DNA of 32,669 bases from Oscillospiraceae bacterium. Its GTDB lineage: Bacteria > Bacillota_A > Clostridia > Oscillospirales > Oscillospiraceae. The notes below the pieces were generated by a model. That model was not told where the DNA came from and did not search any database. It saw nothing but the letters and a program-made list of their open reading frames with translations. The DNA lies in contig JAFYVA010000063.1 of NCBI GenBank assembly GCA_017549325.1, forward strand, positions 1 through 32,669. The letters run 5' to 3'. Every line of letters starts with the position of its first letter. Position 1 is the stretch's first letter. This document shows, piece by piece, positions 31,104 to 32,669 of this stretch. Both the position numbers and the translations under genes were made by a program.

Positions 31104-31131
31104 ATGTTTTCCGTGAGAAAAAGAAATATGC
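31104..31131 (-). promoter_or_regulatory. Candidate forespore (sigma-F/sigma-G) promoter of gpr
   Basis: Minus strand: GCATA (31131-31127), a 14-nt spacer and GGAAAACAT (31112-31104), close to the sigma-F -10 GGnnAnAnT (one mismatch). Bacillus gpr is read by sigma-F and sigma-G. It lies 49 nt before the start codon. Confidence 0.4.
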
Positions 31132-31161
31132 AAAAAGTAGGGACAAAAATGAAAAAAATGC

Positions 31162-31190
31162 TTGCATTTTCTGAACAAAGATGCTAAAAT
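31162..31190 (+). promoter_or_regulatory. Strong sigma-A promoter of rpsT
   Basis: TTGCAT (31162-31167), a 17-nt spacer and TAAAAT (31185-31190) with an extended TGC. The leader to the TTG start is about 50 nt. Confidence 0.75.
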
Positions 31191-31245
31191 ACTATCCTGC
31201 GTGGGTGTTCTGTCCACGAAATGTCAATTCGAGGAGGTGTTTGGT

Positions 31246-31509
31246 TTGCCGAATATCAAGTCTGCTAAGAAGCGTGTTCTGGTGGCAGAGGCTCGCAATG
31301 CCCGTAACAAGGCTGAGAAGTCCGCACTGAAGACTGCTATCAAGAAGTTCGAGGCTGCTGCCGCTGACGGCGATCGCACCGAGGCCGAGGCTACTTACAA
31401 GGTTGCTGTGAAGGCTGTTGATAAGGCTGCTGCTAAGGGTCTGATGCACAAGAACAACGCAGCTCACAAGAAGTCTGCCCTGACTCTGAAGCTCAACAAG
31501 ATCGGTTAA
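31246..31509 (+). CDS. rpsT: 30S ribosomal protein S20
   Basis: The protein has 87 aa (MPNIKSAKKRVLVAEARNARNKAEKSALKTAIKKF...), all Lys/Ala-rich helix, as in S20. It binds 16S rRNA and is needed for small-subunit assembly and mRNA binding. The start is TTG at 31246, with AGGAGGTG 7 nt upstream. Homology begins exactly there, while the open frame upstream encodes nothing recognisable. E. coli rpsT also uses TTG and is autoregulated at translation, so the rare start may be functional. It has its own promoter and terminator, so is monocistronic. It is divergent from gpr, a pairing often seen in Firmicutes. Confidence 0.94.
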   Translation: MPNIKSAKKRVLVAEARNARNKAEKSALKTAIKKFEAAAADGDRTEAEATYKVAVKAVDKAAAKGLMHKNNAAHKKSALTLKLNKIG

Positions 31510-31522
31510 TAGACCACATCCA

Positions 31523-31551
31523 ACAGGTGTCCGTATGGATACCTGTTTTTT
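31523..31551 (+). terminator. Rho-independent terminator of rpsT
   Basis: ACAGGTGTCC (31523-31532) pairs with GGATACCTGT (31537-31546, one G-U pair) over the loop GTAT, followed by six T. It starts 13 nt after the rpsT stop. Confidence 0.9.
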
Positions 31552-31583
31552 GTTTTCTCTTGTTCAGAACTTTTGGATAATAA

Positions 31584-31612
31584 TGTAGGGGGCGATGCCC
31601 ACATCGTCCCGC
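31584..31612 (+). repeat. REP-like 29-bp repeat, copy 1
   Basis: It begins TGTAGGGG and ends TCCCGC, with an inner CGATG...CATCG dyad. It differs from the reverse complement of copy 2 at two positions. Confidence 0.75.
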
Positions 31613-31640
31613 CGTTTACCGGAGAAGGTTCGTATGTTGT

Positions 31641-31669
31641 GCGGGCCGATGTGGGCATCGGCCCCTACA
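31641..31669 (-). repeat. REP-like 29-bp repeat, copy 2 (inverted)
   Basis: Read on the minus strand it begins TGTAGGGGCCGATG and ends CGGCCCGC. With copy 1 it forms a long inverted repeat over a 28-nt loop. Such units are dispersed in intergenic DNA of many Oscillospiraceae (general recollection, not checked). Confidence 0.75.
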
Positions 31670-31696
31670 AAAGAGGAGAAGAAGCGCTTATAAACC

Positions 31697-31725
31697 TGTA
31701 GGGGCCGACGACTCTGTCGGCCCGT
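31697..31725 (+). repeat. REP-like 29-bp repeat, copy 3
   Basis: It begins TGTAGGGGCCGACG and ends TCGGCCCGT. The outer ten bases match copy 2 and the centre differs (ACTCTG). A small CCCGT/ACGGG hairpin follows at 31721-31735. Confidence 0.7.
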
Positions 31726-31793
31726 AAAAAACGGGAACAAATTCCCTCCCCTCTTCGTCCAATAGGCAAAGACCATCGAAGGAGGGCGACAGG

Positions 31794-32417
31794 ATGAAAA
31801 AGTTGACAGCGATTGCTTTGGTGCTGGTGTGCCTTGCGGCGTTAGTGGGCTGTGAGAGCAAGACCGTGGAATCGGATGCGGTGGAGGCGCTGAAAACTGT
31901 GCCGACGCTGGCGGTACACTGCGGAGAGAACAGCGTTGAGGCGCTGACGGGTGCGCAGGAGTGGTGGTATGACAACGGTGACGGTTCGAAAACCTCCTTC
32001 ATTACCGACAGCCTTCCCATTCTGGCCTGCAAGGACTATATGAAGCCTCTTGCCATCGTGCCCGTCACCTACTCGGCCCGGCAGCCCATGGCGCGGCTGG
32101 AGTTCTCCGTTGTGCCCGACCGCGTTAGCGCCCGCAGTTGGAGCGTGGACAGCTTCTACGGCCCCGGTGAGCCGGTAGACGACGGATATTATGATACGCT
32201 GATCTACACCGTCGAGCCGGAACCGGATATCGACGAGGCGGTGGTGTATTATATGGAGATGCCCTACGAGGCGCGCGTCTACGAGATCACCGCTACATGG
32301 GATAGCTACGAGCATTTCGGCGGCGAGGTAAGCTATGGCTTTTACACGGAGGCAATGACACTGCGCGACGCGGAGGATTTGTGCGGGTATCCCACAGTGG
32401 AGGGGATGGGGGAATAA
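31794..32417 (+). CDS. Putative lipoprotein of unknown function
   Basis: The protein has 207 aa. A lipoprotein signal (KK, Leu/Ala core) ends with lipobox LVGC, so Cys20 should be lipidated and the protein held on the outer face of the membrane. The mature part is acidic and rich in Tyr, Trp and Val with short beta-strand patterns. I do not recognise a family. AAGGAGGG lies 7 nt before the ATG. It follows the repeat cluster, and no clear promoter was found. The 120 bp after the stop hold no terminator that I can see. Confidence 0.75.
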   Translation: MKKLTAIALVLVCLAALVGCESKTVESDAVEALKTVPTLAVHCGENSVEALTGAQEWWYDNGDGSKTSFITDSLPILACKDYMKPLAIVPVTYSARQPMARLEFSVVPDRVSARSWSVDSFYGPGEPVDDGYYDTLIYTVEPEPDIDEAVVYYMEMPYEARVYEITATWDSYEHFGGEVSYGFYTEAMTLRDAEDLCGYPTVEGMGE

Positions 32418-32471
32418 GTCCCTTCTTACTTTTGGACTGACGGGTTCCAGCTCCGGCAACTTCACCAAGCA

Positions 32472-32500
32472 TTGATGTGAACAGGAAAATATGATAAAGT
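32472..32500 (+). promoter_or_regulatory. Candidate promoter of the GNAT gene
   Basis: TTGATG (32472-32477), a 17-nt spacer and TAAAGT (32495-32500) with an extended TGA, 37 nt before the ATG. Confidence 0.5.
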
Positions 32501-32537
32501 GAACCGAACGATAAACCTGAATTTGGAGATAAGAAAA

Positions 32538-32669
32538 ATGATTTTAAGAAAAGCATATATGAACGAAGCAAATACATCGTACCAGTGTATTGAAGACGCA
32601 AGAGACTATCACACTTTTCTCGGGTTTACACAATGGCACGCAGGATATCCGACGCTTCGCACGATAGAA
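32538..32669 (+). CDS. GNAT family N-acetyltransferase, N-terminal 44 codons only
   Basis: From the ATG at 32538 to the window edge the frame encodes MILRKAYMNEANTSYQCIED, then a segment with FLGFTQWHAGYPTLRTIE. This matches the start of common GNAT proteins (I.RKA...A..... IEDAR......GF.QW..GYP...TI). The acetyl-CoA binding motif would lie beyond the window. GGAGAT is 8 nt before the ATG. Codons are notably AT-rich (aaa, ata, gaa, ttt) next to GC-rich neighbours, which suggests recent gain or a weakly expressed gene. The acceptor substrate is unknown. Confidence 0.65.
   Translation, partial: MILRKAYMNEANTSYQCIEDARDYHTFLGFTQWHAGYPTLRTIE

Noticed and set aside
32418..32471. Possible tRNA-like or gene remnant after the lipoprotein
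   Set aside because: No cloverleaf or continued frame can be supported; only a short unexplained stretch.

Overview
The window looks like the chromosome of a spore-forming, anaerobic Clostridia bacterium, most likely Oscillospiraceae/Ruminococcaceae. It is moderately GC-rich by eye. It carries sporulation genes (yabP, yabQ, gpr), the Firmicutes replication loaders dnaD/dnaI, the mreC-mreD-mrdA cell-shape genes and a parS-parA-parB segregation locus. Nearly all genes are vertical core genes. There is no prophage, insertion sequence, CRISPR array, tRNA or rRNA in view.

Layout. Positions 1-9353 are read leftward. At the left edge a signal-peptide membrane protein with a Gly/Phe tail (cut by the window) follows a radical SAM/SPASM gene, overlapping it by 4 nt. 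Next, right to left, come yabP and a yabQ-divIC in-frame fusion, then the operon mnmE-prmA-FAD oxidoreductase, then dnaD-dnaI. A divergent promoter region lies at 9354-9540.

From 9541 to 30151 everything is read rightward in closely packed runs: zapA, a U32 protein, dut, maf, mreC, mreD, mrdA and a GH13 amylase-type enzyme. Two parS sites and a parA promoter follow, then parA, parB, serS, mscL, rsmG, a MinD-like ATPase, a methylglyoxal-synthase-like protein, a small membrane protein, hisS, aspS, an AlaX-type editing protein, an M15 peptidase and a PduL-type acyltransferase. A shared terminator separates this run from the convergent spore protease gene gpr. Beyond gpr are rpsT (TTG start), three copies of a REP-like repeat, a lipoprotein and the first 44 codons of an AT-rich GNAT gene.

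Themes. The rightward block joins septum assembly (zapA), nucleotide sanitation (dut, maf), wall elongation (mreC, mreD, mrdA) and chromosome segregation (parA/parB). The order parA-parB plus rsmG and mnmE resembles the origin-proximal neighbourhood of many Firmicutes, although dnaA/dnaN and oriC are not in the window.

Most worth following up: (1) the radical SAM/SPASM gene coupled to a membrane protein with FGGG repeats; (2) the yabQ-divIC fusion, which keeps a perfect internal ribosome-binding site; (3) a candidate sigma-E promoter nested inside a terminator upstream of yabP; (4) a methylglyoxal-synthase-like protein that has lost its catalytic aspartate; (5) a parS site embedded in a 34-bp perfect palindrome.
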